Below are positions 1-12,065 of a stretch of 44,861 nucleotides of DNA, one piece after another. This DNA is from Batkoa obscura (lineage: Eukaryota; Entomophthoromycota; Entomophthoromycetes; Entomophthorales; Batkoaceae), in contig JASVEC010000125.1 in assembly GCA_030770535.1 (NCBI GenBank), forward strand, positions 1 to 44,861. The letters run 5' to 3'. Position 1 is the stretch's first letter. Every line of letters begins with the position of its first letter. The translations under genes were made by a program, and so were the position numbers. The notes below the pieces were generated by a model. It did no database searches. It saw nothing but the letters and a program-made list of their open reading frames with translations, and was not told the origin of the DNA.

Positions 1-1207
1 TAAGCATGAGGGATGGAATTTCTGTAATATTAGAAATAGAAATAAGTAAAGCACTAAAATAAAATCTTAAATTGTCCTACTTTTAGCTTTACTCTAATTT
101 TCAAATATAATCGTTATGCATTTGTATCATTTTGTCATAAACACTATGATTTTAAAAAAAGTTATATTTGAAACAGAGATGTTTATTGAGATATTTGATT
201 ACAATAAGTGGTTGGACATTTGTTTTATTAATTTGTTAGTATTTATAAAGTCGATCAATTTGTTAAATCATGAAAAGTAAACTCGGGTATTATTGTTTCA
301 AATATATCATCATAGTAACTTAATACTTATTATTAAAAATAGGTATGGAATTAAAGTAGTAAATAAGCTTGGTATTAAATTTAGTTAATACAGCGTATAT
401 GTTTTTAATTATTTTAATTATTAAGTGGTTACTAAATACAAATATTGAAATATTAATATATTATTAGATAATTATGATTTGACAGAATCAGTATTTAATC
501 AAGATTGCTAAAAGAGGATAAATGCTAACATTAAATCAAAAAAAGAAAATATTAATAAGTCAACTGTTAATTATAATAAATTTGTTCATCATCATATTTC
601 AATCAAAAATAGCTAAAGCTTTAGTCTATTTCAATTTCAATAATTAACTATTTTAATATATTCGACTTGTAGATTCTTCATAAGACAAATATCACAGTCT
701 AATAAAAAGAAATAACATAAAAGTCAAATATCGTAGTTAATAAAAAGCCAATATATTGATTTATTATTAAGTCTATATTATAAATTGAAGTAAGGAGTTA
801 AATATTTATTAAATATGAAATAAATAAATTATCAATTTAGTTTTAAAGCTAAGTAAACCTAAAAATAAAAATTGAGAAAAAGGGTTTCAACTTTATCTTA
901 AATTGTAACTAATTTAAACTAAGTTGTCTTAGCATCATTAATAATAAAACAAATTAATTTAGAAAATTTCGTACTTTAGATATTAAAATATATCACTAAT
1001 ATCTGATTACATATATTAATCAATAAAGGTGTTCGAAATATTATCATTTAGGAATATATTTTTGTTTCAGTATTTTATCTATTTTCAAGTAATTTAAATT
1101 GTAAAGAAATATTACTAGTTAAACAAAAACATCCTTATATTAAATTTTCAAGTAATTTAAATTGTAAAGAAATATTACTAGTTTGATTTACTTTTGAATT
1201 TTATACC
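1..1207. other. intergenic, AT-rich, no gene seen
   Basis: No reading frame on either strand has recognisable protein character. The only structure I see is a 40-bp direct repeat near 1081-1183. The stretch from about 1050 to 1140 faintly resembles MITE ends but is too decayed to call. Confidence 0.6.
1081..1183. repeat. 40-bp direct repeat, period 63 bp
   Basis: The block at 1081-1120 recurs exactly at 1144-1183. The 23-bp spacer ends in a string like a MITE right end (acatccttatat). It could be a replication-slippage duplication or the trace of a lost insertion. No coding content. Confidence 0.85.
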
Positions 1208-1302
1208 TATGATGTTTTTGATTTTATTACTTTTCATTTTTTAAATGTCATTTGAGCAGAAACATTGAGTAGAATTCTTAAACAAAAAACACATTTTCAT
1301 AT
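1208..1302 (+). mobile_element. MITE copy, decayed
   Basis: This is an old member of the GGGG-ended MITE family. The core order (TTCATTTTTTAA, then AGTAGAATTCTTAAACA, then ACATTTTCATAT) follows the consensus, but the terminal G and C runs are mutated. It is among the most diverged copies. Confidence 0.65.
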
Positions 1303-2269
1303 TCGAAATAAAGTTATCTTTGTTTCAAATTTGATTATACTAGCCATCTTCTAGTTGTTTAAATAAAATGAGATTCAAACTAAATTAGTTAAGTTTGATA
1401 GAAACATTCGGTTAATAGAATTATCATAAATAATAGATAAGGTTGAGCTCAGTTCCAATTGAATTTAGTTATTGGCTTCCATAGAGAAGAATTTAATTAG
1501 AAGAACATCTCAGATAGAGGCGTTTAAGTTTGGTTAAATCTGAAAATAAAAGTTCACAGTTTAATTAAACTCAGTTTACAAATGAAATGATAATGTTTTT
1601 AATGTCATCATTTTGATTATATTTTTATGTAAAATAGGATTCAAAAACAATCATTAATTCAGTAATGCGAAACCAAATCATTTTATATGTTTATTTTGAA
1701 TCAAATAACAAAGTTACTTTCAATAATTGTATTTGATTGTGGCTTTTATAAGGATTCAACTGGAATTCAATAGAACTTTGGGTTTAAACTGAGCTGACGT
1801 GAATCGACAGAATGTGACTATTGTTAAGCATAATGTTCTCATTAGTAAGTTAAAATGAGATTATTGAATAAAAAAAGGCATTTTCTCAAATTTGAAATTA
1901 TTAATTTCTTGGCTTTATTCGTTAGGCTTCGAGGCTTAGCTAAAAAATGAGATCATTTTCAGAGAGTTTAAATCTAGCTAATTAACAAACAGCTTTAAGT
2001 TTATCAAAGATAATGATTTGTATTTGGAAATTATGATAAAAATAGACTAAATTGTGGCTTAAAATTGGATTTTAGAATAAAATAACAAATCAAGTATCGA
2101 GTACCCAATATTAAGGAGAGGATTAACCAATATCATATAAAGTTAATTAAAAGGTGTAGTAGATAGAGAACTAAGTTTAAGTACAATAAATAACAAAATT
2201 ATCTTTTTATTTTTTATTTTTTATTTTCTATTTTTTTATTTCTTTATTTTCTATTTTAGTTAGTTAAAA
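1303..2269. other. intergenic / upstream region of the PH-domain gene
   Basis: No gene is visible. The last 70 bp before the start at 2270 are a pyrimidine-rich T tract (runs of TTTTTATTTTT), typical of AT-rich fungal core promoters and 5' leaders. No clear TATA element stands out from the AT background. Confidence 0.5.
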
Positions 2270-3664
2270 ATGACTTTAACAACAAGACAAGCAAGTTTAA
2301 AAGAAAAAGTTGGCAAAGGAAAGGAATGGATTAGCATAGGTAATAAAAAATTACAATATTCCGGATACTTAATGAAGTTGGGCAAAAATTTATGCTGGCA
2401 GCGAAGACTATTTAAGTTTGATGGTGAGACTTTATATTGCTATAAGACCCAAAGAAGTATCAATAGTCCAGCTAATAATCCCTATGTAACCTCCGCTACT
2501 TTATTGAACCCAACGCCACACAAGTATTTAATTATTAAATGGAAGGTCAAAATTGAAGATATTGTGGATATTCAGTTGATTAAAGATAAAGTCAAAGAAA
2601 ATGATGCTTGGTTTATGGCTAAATCATCAAAAGCATTTGTACTCACTTTATCAAATGGGGAGAACCTTATCTTAAGGTCCAATAACAAAATGGACTTAGA
2701 TCGTTGGTTATTTACCTTATCAAGTCATTGGCCATTGTATAAATATCAAAATGGAACAAATAGTAATCAACATAGCTTTAGAGAAGCTTGTATTCAAGCT
2801 TGGAATCAATCCTCACTTTTAGTTCAAGCAGGACCAAGCTCACCTTCTATTCAAATTAATGACAATGAAATGGTTTGTAGTTTATTGCCACCTATTAAAG
2901 TACCATTTAAACAAGTAGAATTGGTTTCAGATACTAAACCTGATGTTGGAGACGCTAATATTAAAAATAATCATATTAAGAATAGTATTAATATAAATAA
3001 TAACTTGAGTAACAATGGCAGTAGTAGTTCTATTAATACAATTAATAGTAATAAAATGAATAAAATTAATCCCATTTCATCATTAAAACCAAGAGGCTTA
3101 ATCAATGTGAAACCAACGGTACCTAAGCATAAGCATTCACATTCTAATTCTAATCCTCAACTTCAATCTCAAACGAATCTTACACTCAATTCCAATGGTA
3201 ACAACATCGCTACTGCTAAACTCAGTAGACAGAAGCATCGACGTAATCAATCGGATGTAACTTTGGAATTACCTCGTTATAAGCCAACTAAACCAACTCA
3301 ACAGGTACCTTATATTGATATTATTGAAAGTAAACAGAGAGCTACGAACAAGGACAAATTCCCTATTACCCCATCTCAGCATAACAATGTAAATATGAAA
3401 AAACTAAATAAACCTTTAGTGCAGCAGACACGTCCCAACTTACATTTAAGATCTTTATCAAATGAAAGCGTAGGTTATCCCACATTGAAACCAAAAACTA
3501 ATTTATATGGTAGTTCTCAAGTTAGGTTAAATGAACAGAAACGATTTAATAAATTGAAGTATGATACTAACAATTATTTGCCTCCAATTCATCCCATTGG
3601 TCATACTAAGGTTGGGTTTTATCCTACTCCAGGAGTTAAAAATGCTAAGGCTTATCTTAGTTAA
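2270..3664 (+). CDS. PH-domain protein with low-complexity tail
   Basis: A 464-residue uninterrupted reading frame. Residues about 29-157 form a pleckstrin-homology domain. It opens with the beta-strand pair GYLMKLGKNLCWQRRLFKF followed by ETLYCYK, has variable middle strands, and ends with the C-terminal helix around DRWLFTLSSHW, with the diagnostic Trp at 146. PH domains bind phosphoinositides or protein partners at membranes, so a cortical or signalling role is an inference. The rest (about 190-464) is Asn/Ser/Lys-rich and looks disordered, with several basic His/Lys stretches (KHKHSHSN, RQKHRRNQ). No second domain is visible, so I cannot assign an orthologue. The start follows a T-rich leader and is the first ATG of the frame. 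The gene lies alone on its strand with 1.4 kb to the next gene. Confidence 0.85.
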   Translation: MTLTTRQASLKEKVGKGKEWISIGNKKLQYSGYLMKLGKNLCWQRRLFKFDGETLYCYKTQRSINSPANNPYVTSATLLNPTPHKYLIIKWKVKIEDIVDIQLIKDKVKENDAWFMAKSSKAFVLTLSNGENLILRSNNKMDLDRWLFTLSSHWPLYKYQNGTNSNQHSFREACIQAWNQSSLLVQAGPSSPSIQINDNEMVCSLLPPIKVPFKQVELVSDTKPDVGDANIKNNHIKNSININNNLSNNGSSSSINTINSNKMNKINPISSLKPRGLINVKPTVPKHKHSHSNSNPQLQSQTNLTLNSNGNNIATAKLSRQKHRRNQSDVTLELPRYKPTKPTQQVPYIDIIESKQRATNKDKFPITPSQHNNVNMKKLNKPLVQQTRPNLHLRSLSNESVGYPTLKPKTNLYGSSQVRLNEQKRFNKLKYDTNNYLPPIHPIGHTKVGFYPTPGVKNAKAYLS

Positions 3665-5113
3665 GCCGTTAAGGAGCGAAAGTGAAGACGACATGAACTT
3701 TGTTCTTTATGTTTGGCTGCAGGTTAGTTGAAAGTATTAAAGTTGTTATTTTTTTAAATTAGTTGCTATTGTTTCATTGCATTTATTTTCTATATAAGTA
3801 TTATTATGCCGTAGTTTATCTGAGTTTAGAATATATTTAGCATATATAATAGTTTGAGATGGTTGTAATGATATTATTACTTTTATAATATATCACTATA
3901 TGGTGATGTATTTGTATTCAAGGATTTTACTAACAATATTTCCACTCAAATAGCGCTTAAGAGATGGAAAGTAATAATAAAGCCAAAAAAAACATTCCCA
4001 TATTATGCAATCATGTTTTTTTAAATTATTAATTTAACTTTAAATTGTTTTTTAAATTTTGAGCTTTTAGTCAAACGAATTCTAAGAATTAATAAAATAA
4101 TAATAGAATCAACTGTTAAAATTAGATCAATTTTAAAGTAGTATGTATATTTTTCCTTTACAACAAAAAGATAGTACAATAAAATTGTCATAATCCAAAT
4201 ATATCAACTTATCATTGTTTATTATTATTACTTAATAACAATAAGCATTGAAACAAAAATATTCTGAGATTTATTAGCCTAAATTAAGTTTGAAAATAAT
4301 AATATACATTTGAAGTTCAAGAGCGAAGATGTGCGGAATATTTGCCCATTTATACTTTAATACAATTGCTGATAATTGGGCAAGTATTCTACCGATTCTC
4401 ACCTTTCCATCTTATCAAATCCACACTAACTTTGAACTAAAACATTAATAAAAAATAGATAAAGGTAGGCTTATCTTAATAGCATTTAATTCAAGAGTTA
4501 TCAAAACAATAATAAACTCTTTAATGGAGTTATTTTAGTTTATATAATAATACTATATCAACTTTAACATTAAATAATAATCAATTCACTTTAAGCGTCT
4601 TCAAAGTAGACTTATTAAATTATTAAAATAAACCATATTAAAAAATTAATAAATTTATTAACTTGAAAACTAAAAGTTATGAAATCATATTTTATTCTCT
4701 CCCCATAAAGTCAGGATAGATAGTAAACTTCACCAATCAAAAATGAATAATCTATACATTATCATCAAAAATTATTCTGATTGGCTTTAATCGAATTCTA
4801 ACATAACTTAACTAAAGCCAAATTTACTCCACAAAATTCAATGTATGGCGTCTTCATTTACTCCAATCGTTATTATTTCTATATTTAACATTGATATTCC
4901 TTGTAGGCATGGTAAGGTTGGCTATTTTAATTGGCTTTTAGTGAAATATTTAAAATCAATTTTTAGCGAAAAGGATAAGCTTAACAGCTGATAACATTAC
5001 ATTACAAATTTAAAATAAGGCTATAAATAAGCTGAATGCATTCTTTAACATATTAATTTTCATTTCTTTCTTTCTTTTTTCTTAATAATAATAATAATAA
5101 TAAATACGATTCC
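3665..5113. other. intergenic with one MITE; upstream of the zinc-finger gene
   Basis: Apart from the MITE at 3902-3999 I see no gene. The last 60 bp before 5114 hold CTTT-rich pyrimidine tract followed by an (AAT)n run, a plausible leader for the zinc-finger gene. Confidence 0.5.
3902..3999 (-). mobile_element. MITE copy with ATAT target duplication
   Basis: A 98-bp element in minus orientation: (G)GTGATGTATTTG at the left, TTCC-ACTCAAATAGCGCTTAAGA in the middle, AACATTCCC at the right. It is flanked by ATAT at 3898-3901 and 4000-4003. Confidence 0.85.
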
Positions 5114-5962
5114 ATGGAAGCAACACCATATATCGATGAACCAATGTCACTCCAACCATCAACAATGAATGATCGTCCGTTTGTATGTAACATTTGTAAC
5201 TTTGCTTTTAAAAGATTAGAACATCGTACGCGTCATATCCGTAAACACACTGGGGAAAAACCGCAAAAGTGTTTATTTCCAGGATGTAATAAACGATTTT
5301 CCAGATCAGATGAATTAGCGAGACATGCTCATGTTCATAAAAATTTACCTAAAAAAAACAAGAAAGTATTAAAACCAACATTGAATTTTAAACAAGTAAG
5401 TATTAATACCAATGGCCAGTTATCCAAAGGAAGTGCTGACAGCAGAAAAGTAACAAAGGGAAATAAGAAATTAAGTTGTCCTTTTATTAATTGTGATGAA
5501 AAATTCAAAAATCAAACTTTATTAAATTGTCATTTTAAATCTCATAATGAAGAGATTTTAATCAATCAAGAAGTTGGTAGTAATAATGAGGAAATGGCAT
5601 TAAATCTTAATTCAAATCCTATTCATCCTACTCCTATTCATTCTCCTAATTTACCCCCTTTATCTCCTCACATCGCTTCCAGTACAATCAATACTTCTAA
5701 TGTTAATACTTCTTCCTCAGCTTTTAAAATCTCTGATCCTTATCGTGTTCGTTCTTTATCTTTGGTTAATTTAGGGGAAGCATTACTACAATCTCGTGTT
5801 GGTTTACCACCTTCAATTACTCATACTCATATTCATACTGAAAAGACTAGACCATCTAAAATATTAGATATTATTCAGTTACCTTCTTTAAAAACGATAC
5901 TATCTTTACCAGACCCTTTTGTTGATAATAACCTTAAGTTAAAACCAATACTTAAATTTTAA
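5114..5962 (+). CDS. Mig1/CreA-type C2H2 zinc-finger transcription factor
   Basis: A 282-residue nuclear DNA-binding protein. Two tandem fingers sit near the N-terminus: C25-C28-H41-H45 (core [14 protein letters not shown]) and C53-C58-H71-H75 (core [12 protein letters not shown]), joined by the classical TGEKP linker. The RLEH-TRHIR and [13 protein letters not shown] signatures are those of Mig1/CreA carbon-catabolite repressors, which bind GC-box sites. A third, divergent C2H2 finger lies at C122-C127-H140-H144, separated by a Lys-rich linker; typical Mig1/CreA proteins have only two, so this may be a paralogue with other targets. A Ser/Pro/Asn-rich region follows and the protein is short for the family. 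No intron is needed. A glucose-repression role is inferred only from the finger residues. Confidence 0.85.
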   Translation: MEATPYIDEPMSLQPSTMNDRPFVCNICNFAFKRLEHRTRHIRKHTGEKPQKCLFPGCNKRFSRSDELARHAHVHKNLPKKNKKVLKPTLNFKQVSINTNGQLSKGSADSRKVTKGNKKLSCPFINCDEKFKNQTLLNCHFKSHNEEILINQEVGSNNEEMALNLNSNPIHPTPIHSPNLPPLSPHIASSTINTSNVNTSSSAFKISDPYRVRSLSLVNLGEALLQSRVGLPPSITHTHIHTEKTRPSKILDIIQLPSLKTILSLPDPFVDNNLKLKPILKF

Positions 5963-6184
5963 CTTAATAGGTTATTTTTATTTTATAATTTAATTTTTAA
6001 TCTTGTTATAGTTTGCTGGTAATTCAATCTTGTTAATAAATATAAATAGTATATCATTCTTAATATTTTTTTATTTTTTTATATTGTAACTTTGTAGATA
6101 ACATTGTTTGCTTCTAGTACTTCAAATTTAAGATAGATGATATCAAGGTTATATTCGTAAAATTGGTTCATTTTTTTAGAATAT

Positions 6185-6279
6185 GGAGGTGTTTTTTTGA
6201 CTTTATTTTTTCCATTTTTTAAGCACTATTTTAAATGGAAATTTGTTAGTAAAATTCTTCAACACAAAAATACATTCCC
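6185..6279 (+). mobile_element. MITE copy with ATAT target duplication
   Basis: A 95-bp copy in plus orientation, with start GGAGGTGTTTTTTTGAC, core CCATTTTTTAAGCACTATTT and end TACATTCCC. It is flanked by ATAT on both sides (6181-6184, 6280-6283). Confidence 0.85.
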
Positions 6280-6950
6280 ATATACTTTTTTATATTATAA
6301 ACCAATAGTTTTAAATTATTGTGTTGATTTAGAGCTAGTTGTATTTAAATGCTCTCACTTTTTTATAATTTGTTACTGATTTCTTTTATAATGAATTTAT
6401 CAATTCATGGGTTTTTCTAATGTTATTAAATTCATCATAAAAAAATTAGCAACAAACTAAAAAAAAACAAGCATTTAAATGCAACTAGTTTGATTAAAAC
6501 TCAATGTTAAAAACTATTTTTTCAATAAAAAAGCAAATTTATATTATTGAACTTATATTGTATAATATCTTCATTGTTTTACTATCATTGATAATCAATA
6601 TTTGATCACTTATAATTATCTATAATGATTAATAGTAGAACTTTTACGTTGATCTTTTGTTTATTTTGTTTAAAATACTAGATAGTATTATTTACTAAGT
6701 TTATTTAAATTTATCCTATTATATTTAGGGATGTTTTCAATAGTCGAAGTCAGCTGAAATTTATTAGATGACTAAACAAATAAAAATGGGATAAGAAATA
6801 GTTTGAGTTTATTCTAATCTATTAATAAATAAAAAGGGGACATGATACTCAATATTATTTAATAAATAAAATTATTGAATAAAGAAGTGAGTTATAACAT
6901 TAGGTGTTTTGGTGTATTTTATTTAAATTTACAAATTTAAGCTATAGTAT

Positions 6951-7051
6951 GGGGATGTTTTTTTTGGGTTCATTATTTTTTCCATCTTTTAAGCGCTATT
7001 TGAGTAAAGAAAATTGTTAGTAAAATTCTTAAATACAAAAATACATCCTCC
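6951..7051 (+). mobile_element. MITE copy
   Basis: About 101 bp, plus orientation: GGGGATGTTTTTTTTGGG start, core CCATCTTTTAAGCGCTATTTGAG, end ATACATCCTCC. The flanks are TAT on each side; the fourth base of the duplication has changed. Confidence 0.8.
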
Positions 7052-7387
7052 TATTTTTATGATTTATTCTTTTCTACAAATTTATATATGAATAAAAAAA
7101 CAGATCCAGACGGATAGTTTAAATAAGATAATAAAACTAAATTAAGAATAGGACAATGAATAAGCCAATGAATAGATTGTTAATAGAGTAACGAATAGCG
7201 GATAACAATTAATTAATGTGATAAAAAGGAGATTGTATGTATTAAAGAGTTGTATTTAAAACTAAGCTTTAAATAAGTTAAAAGAAATTAAGATAAAATA
7301 ATCTCTTTGTATATATTTATTTTGATATCAATCTTTAGATTATGGCAAATAACAAAAAATTAGTCAATTTTTATGATAAAATTATAT

Positions 7388-7481
7388 GAAGTTTTTTTAG
7401 TTTCATTACTTTTTCCATTTTTTAAGTGCTATTTAAGTGCAAAGATTATTAGTAAAACTCTTAAACAAAAAATACATTCCC
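7388..7481 (+). mobile_element. MITE copy
   Basis: About 94 bp, plus orientation: GAAGTTTTTTTAGTTTCATTA at the start, core TTTTTTAAGTGCTATTTAAG, end ATACATTCCC. It is flanked by TATAT on both sides. The start has lost part of the G run. Confidence 0.75.
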
Positions 7482-8331
7482 TATATTATCTTTATTGTCT
7501 TGGCTTATTTGATCACTTTTTAGTTTAAAAAGTGAAAAAAACTACCAACTGAGATTTAATATAACCTTAATTTTATATTAAACCTGTGTTCAAAATTTGA
7601 AATGAATAAAAAGATAAGTTATTATTCTATTTTAATTAATTTTGTAATAAACAATTAATGAATAAATATTAAACTAACTCAGTACTTTAGCTTTTTATCT
7701 AATATGTTTTATATTACATTATATTATATATTTTATATTATATTTTATATTTTATATTATACATTAAATTAATTAATCATATCAAAAAGCAGTTAATTTT
7801 CATTTTATCAATTAAATATCAGTGATATAAAAAAATGAGCTCATAGTTGCTAAAATAACTAAAAAATTCTAAATTCTAAACTCTAAGTGGAGGTTAAGAC
7901 TAATAAATCAATAGAATAATCACTTGAGTTTAAGAATAATTAAAATAAAATTAAAACATTATGACCTGTAACAAGTGTAATTTTTTAATAACAATAAAAA
8001 TATTAAAAATATAATTTTATTTTTACTTTTAACTCGAACAACTCCTATAAATGTTTAATAGAGTATTATAATTGAAAAAGCAACTTTGATTAACAAAAAA
8101 TAAGTCAAAAACAAACCCCAAGTTTAAAAATAAACTTCATATAATTGGATAATGATAGTGATCCATAACCAATAAGATTCAAAAAATAGGGAATTATTGC
8201 GGTAAACCTAAAACATGTTAATTGATAACTACTAGAAATAAAATTAATTTATTTTAAACATTATTTTTACTAACATTTTAATATTATTACTTTCTTGGCT
8301 ATTAATTTGATTATTAAAGTAAAAAAGAAAG

Positions 8332-10113
8332 ATGCAGTTTCATTATTTAACGTTATTATTATCTTTTATTCAATTTATCAATAGTAATAAAATTGAAGGT
8401 TTTACAAGAGCAACAAGTATTATATATGATCAAGTATTATTATCCTTTTTATCCGAAGTCGAAACGACGGATAAGTTTGTCAACAAAAATAAATTATTAC
8501 AGGTCAATTTAAGTACCATTATAAATTTATCAGATATTCAACGAAACAATCAAGTTAATACAATAGGTTTACCTAATTGTGTTGTACCCAGTGTGTTTAG
8601 TTTAACTAAAAATTATCCACCATTATTAGTTTATGTACAAATAGATAAAGAAACTTTATTACAACAAAGACCGTTGACTAGTTCTTTTTATTTTTATAAT
8701 TATACTACATCTAAATGGAATATTGAACCCACTTTATCGCTAAATTCTCCCGTTAAAAGGTCTGGTGCAAGTATCACTATAGATGAACAACAAAATATAT
8801 ATATATTTGGTGGGTTTATTGTAGATCCTAATAGTAATAGTTTTTTATTAACTCGACAAATGTATAAATTTGATATTATTAAAAATCAGTGGTTAGATTT
8901 ATCTATTGATGCTATTAATAAAGGAATATTACCATCGGCTTTTCACTCAGCTACTCTAATTGAAGGAGATAAAATTGTTTATTTAGGTGGAGCTAGTATG
9001 AGAATTACACAAGATAACGATGACGTTAAAGAAATTAGTTTACAGAGTACATTGAAAAAAGATTTAAGTTTAATTACCATTTATGATATTAAAAAAAATC
9101 AATGGATAATCAGAAATTCCACTAATTTCTCAATAAAACCTAGAATTGGCCATTCAGCTACATTTATTAAAGAGATTAATAGTATATTAATTTATGGAGG
9201 TACAGATCAAATTACAGGTAAAGGTGTCATCTATGATGATATTCAATTGTTAAATTTAAATACATACCAATGGAAAATGTTACCAACTATGTTTTTTAAT
9301 CAAACATTATTTAATATTGGACGAGCTTGGCATTCTTCTTTATTGATTGATAATAAATTATTGTATTTATATGGAGATAAATCAATACAAGAAGATTGGA
9401 CAGATATAATGATATTAAATATACAAAACATAACGAACAACATTATTAATTGGGATAAAACAATCGGACCAGCCCAAGATTATCAACAAGAAAATTTTAA
9501 TAATTTATTTATGAAGGTCAAATATCCCACTGAATTTGTAACATTACCACCACAAGGTGATGAATTACCTTCCAATAATGGATTAATATTAGGTATTACT
9601 TTTGGATTAGTTGGGGGTATATTTTTGACCTTTTTAATCTTTTTTTTATTATGGAAATATAAAATGAAAAAATTAAACAAGATTAATAATAATAAGTTAA
9701 ATAGAAATTCAGTTAATTCTTTTTTATCAAATGCCCCATTATTAACTCCTATTTGGTCTAATTTCAATAATAACAATCCCTTTCAATTAGATCGTACTAA
9801 TTCAAAAATTTGGGAATTAGATTCTCATTATGCAGATTCAATTATTGATAATAAATTAACAACAATGAATAGTATGAGTAATACCTATTTTCATTCAATT
9901 ATGTCATCAAATAAGAGAATTAATAACAATAATAATAATAATAGAGACGAAGATAAAGATGATACATTTAATGAAAATGATACTTTAATTGCTACTCGTC
10001 GTTGGTCTGCAGATATTATTAGACAATCTCCTAAAGTATTGAATGAATTACCTCCTAATCAAGACCAGGCTACTACTAGCTTTTTATCTACCTCAGTTAC
10101 CCGTTTTAATTGA
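8332..10113 (+). CDS. Kelch-repeat single-pass membrane protein
   Basis: 593 residues in one exon. Residues 1-18 are a hydrophobic signal peptide. Kelch motifs follow at about 141-162 (RSGASITIDEQQNIYIFGG), 203-221 (AFHSATLIEGDKIVYLGG), 271-290 (RIGHSATFIKEINSILIYGG) and 331-348 (RAWHSSLLIDNKLLYLYG), with the N-terminal part probably supplying further blades of an extracellular beta-propeller. Residues about 418-441 are a transmembrane helix followed by a positive stop-transfer patch (KYKMKK). The roughly 150-residue cytoplasmic tail is Asn-rich and contains RRWSADIIRQSP, a possible phosphorylation site. This layout (signal, propeller, one membrane span, cytosolic tail) is known from many filamentous and early-diverging fungal surface proteins. 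A cell-surface adhesion or sensing role is inferred. It converges on the Fun30-like gene, with about 180 bp between the stop codons. Confidence 0.85.
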   Translation: MQFHYLTLLLSFIQFINSNKIEGFTRATSIIYDQVLLSFLSEVETTDKFVNKNKLLQVNLSTIINLSDIQRNNQVNTIGLPNCVVPSVFSLTKNYPPLLVYVQIDKETLLQQRPLTSSFYFYNYTTSKWNIEPTLSLNSPVKRSGASITIDEQQNIYIFGGFIVDPNSNSFLLTRQMYKFDIIKNQWLDLSIDAINKGILPSAFHSATLIEGDKIVYLGGASMRITQDNDDVKEISLQSTLKKDLSLITIYDIKKNQWIIRNSTNFSIKPRIGHSATFIKEINSILIYGGTDQITGKGVIYDDIQLLNLNTYQWKMLPTMFFNQTLFNIGRAWHSSLLIDNKLLYLYGDKSIQEDWTDIMILNIQNITNNIINWDKTIGPAQDYQQENFNNLFMKVKYPTEFVTLPPQGDELPSNNGLILGITFGLVGGIFLTFLIFFLLWKYKMKKLNKINNNKLNRNSVNSFLSNAPLLTPIWSNFNNNNPFQLDRTNSKIWELDSHYADSIIDNKLTTMNSMSNTYFHSIMSSNKRINNNNNNNRDEDKDDTFNENDTLIATRRWSADIIRQSPKVLNELPPNQDQATTSFLSTSVTRFN

Positions 10114-10295
10114 TTTTTGTTTTAATTTTAAAAAAGAAAACGTGGGTGCTATTATCAACCCTCTGTTTCTTTTTTTAATAACTATGTGTTTTATTAATAT
10201 ATTCTATTTATTAAAGTTGGATCCTTTTTTTTGATTTTGAAATTTAATTTATAGTTATTATATTATATGCCTCTTATTTTTATTATATTTTTAAA

Positions 10296-12021
10296 TTATT
10301 CAATTTTATTAAAGAAATCCAAATTCAAATTTTTATCTTCATTATGAAATGAAGAATGCAATAATAATTTAGAATTACTAATATCAAAGATACGTTCCTA
10401 AATTAAATATTAAATATTAAATTCTAATTAATATATTAGGTTTTACCTCAATAGTATTTAATGTAATTAACTTATATACTGTAACATCTTTTGTTTGACC
10501 AACTCCTAATAAAAAATATATTAACACATGTTATTTTTTAGCTTACTTTTATTTAATAATACTTACTATGAGCTCTTGCTTCTGCCTGTCTATCATTTTG
10601 AGGATTATGATCCAAATCATGTAAAATAACTGTATCTGCTGAAGTTAAATTAATACCTGTCGATGCTGCTTTAGTAGATAATAAAAAGATTGATATATTT
10701 CTATTATTATTAAATTCATGAATTAAATTTTGTCGGTCATTTTGAGCAGTAGCACCATCTAAACGGAGATATTCTATATTAAGGTTCGTAACTACGGTTT
10801 CTAAAATGTCTAAGACCATCACAAATTGACTAAAAATAATAATTTTATGATTCTATTATAAATAAATAAGTTAATTATTCGATACTATATAATAATATTT
10901 ACCTGTTGAATTAATTTTGGTAAATTTTCTATCATCCATTTTACTTTACCACTATTCATATATTTATCATTGGACAATAAATATTTATTAATACACTTCA
11001 ATAGATAAATCAAATTATAATAAATTTAACAAATTCAATAACTTACTTTGTATTTTTGACATAATTCGATCATATCTGAATCTGCGTAAGGCACTAAATC
11101 CTATTATTGTTGTTATATATTATATTAGATAATATAGAATAATAATCCTTACCTCATAAATAGCATCCACATCCGAATCATGGAATTTAGGATCCTAAAT
11201 CAATAAATCAATATTTGAAATAATATTTATATATTAAATATACTTTAATAATCTCTTTAGCAATTTTCCTTTTTAATTTTTGAGTATAATAAAAACCCTT
11301 AGGTATTAATAATACATGATTGGCAATTCTTCTCAATTTAAATGAAATATCCATTAATTGATTATTGCCCAATAGTTTCCAATCTTTAATTTGCTCAATT
11401 ATTGAATTATATGCTTTCTTTTGACTATCTTCTAAGCAGATTTTGATTACTTTTTCTGTTTTTATAGGCAGGGATTTTAATACCTAGGGAAATAGGAATA
11501 CGTTATTACTGTTTATACTATTATTGATTAACTTACGTCTTCTTTAGTTCTCCTTAAAATAAAATTATCTACTAATTTTTTTAATTTTTGTAATCTTAAA
11601 TTAAATAATTGATCCAGCTTTTGCATTTTATTATCTTTCAAATGACCAAATTTTAATATATTTGAGTTTAGTAATACTTCCAAATACTCATTATTTTTAA
11701 CACAAAATGGTTGATTAAAAAACATAAATAAATTAAATAATTCCATTAAATTATTTTGTAATGGAGTGCCAGTTAATATTAATTTAAAGTTACATTTTAA
11801 TTTACTTAAATATTGATAATTTTGAGTTTGCTGATTTTTTATTAAATGTCCTTCATCTAATATAATACTTTGATATGTTAATGATTTAAAAAAATGACGA
11901 TCATATTTATCAGAGTTGATTAAGTTGTAAGTACTGATTATTACTTGTGGCTGAATGTTACCTCGTTTATAATCAAAATGGATTCGTGCTCTTTCAGATT
12001 GAGTACCTAATAATAATGATA

Positions 12022-12065
<44 letters not shown>

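Larger units (their letters stand above)
5963..8331. other. intergenic with three MITEs
   Basis: 2.4 kb between the zinc-finger and Kelch genes holds three MITE copies (near 6185, 6951 and 7388), all in the same orientation, and otherwise AT-rich sequence without a gene. A short open frame starting at 6197 lies inside a MITE and is not a gene. A stretch of alternating ATTTTATATT repeats sits near 7700-7760. Confidence 0.55.

Noticed and set aside
10043-10234. 63-codon plus-strand frame at the Kelch 3' end
   Set aside because: It overlaps the Kelch C-terminus in another frame and continues into the 3' region; no protein features.
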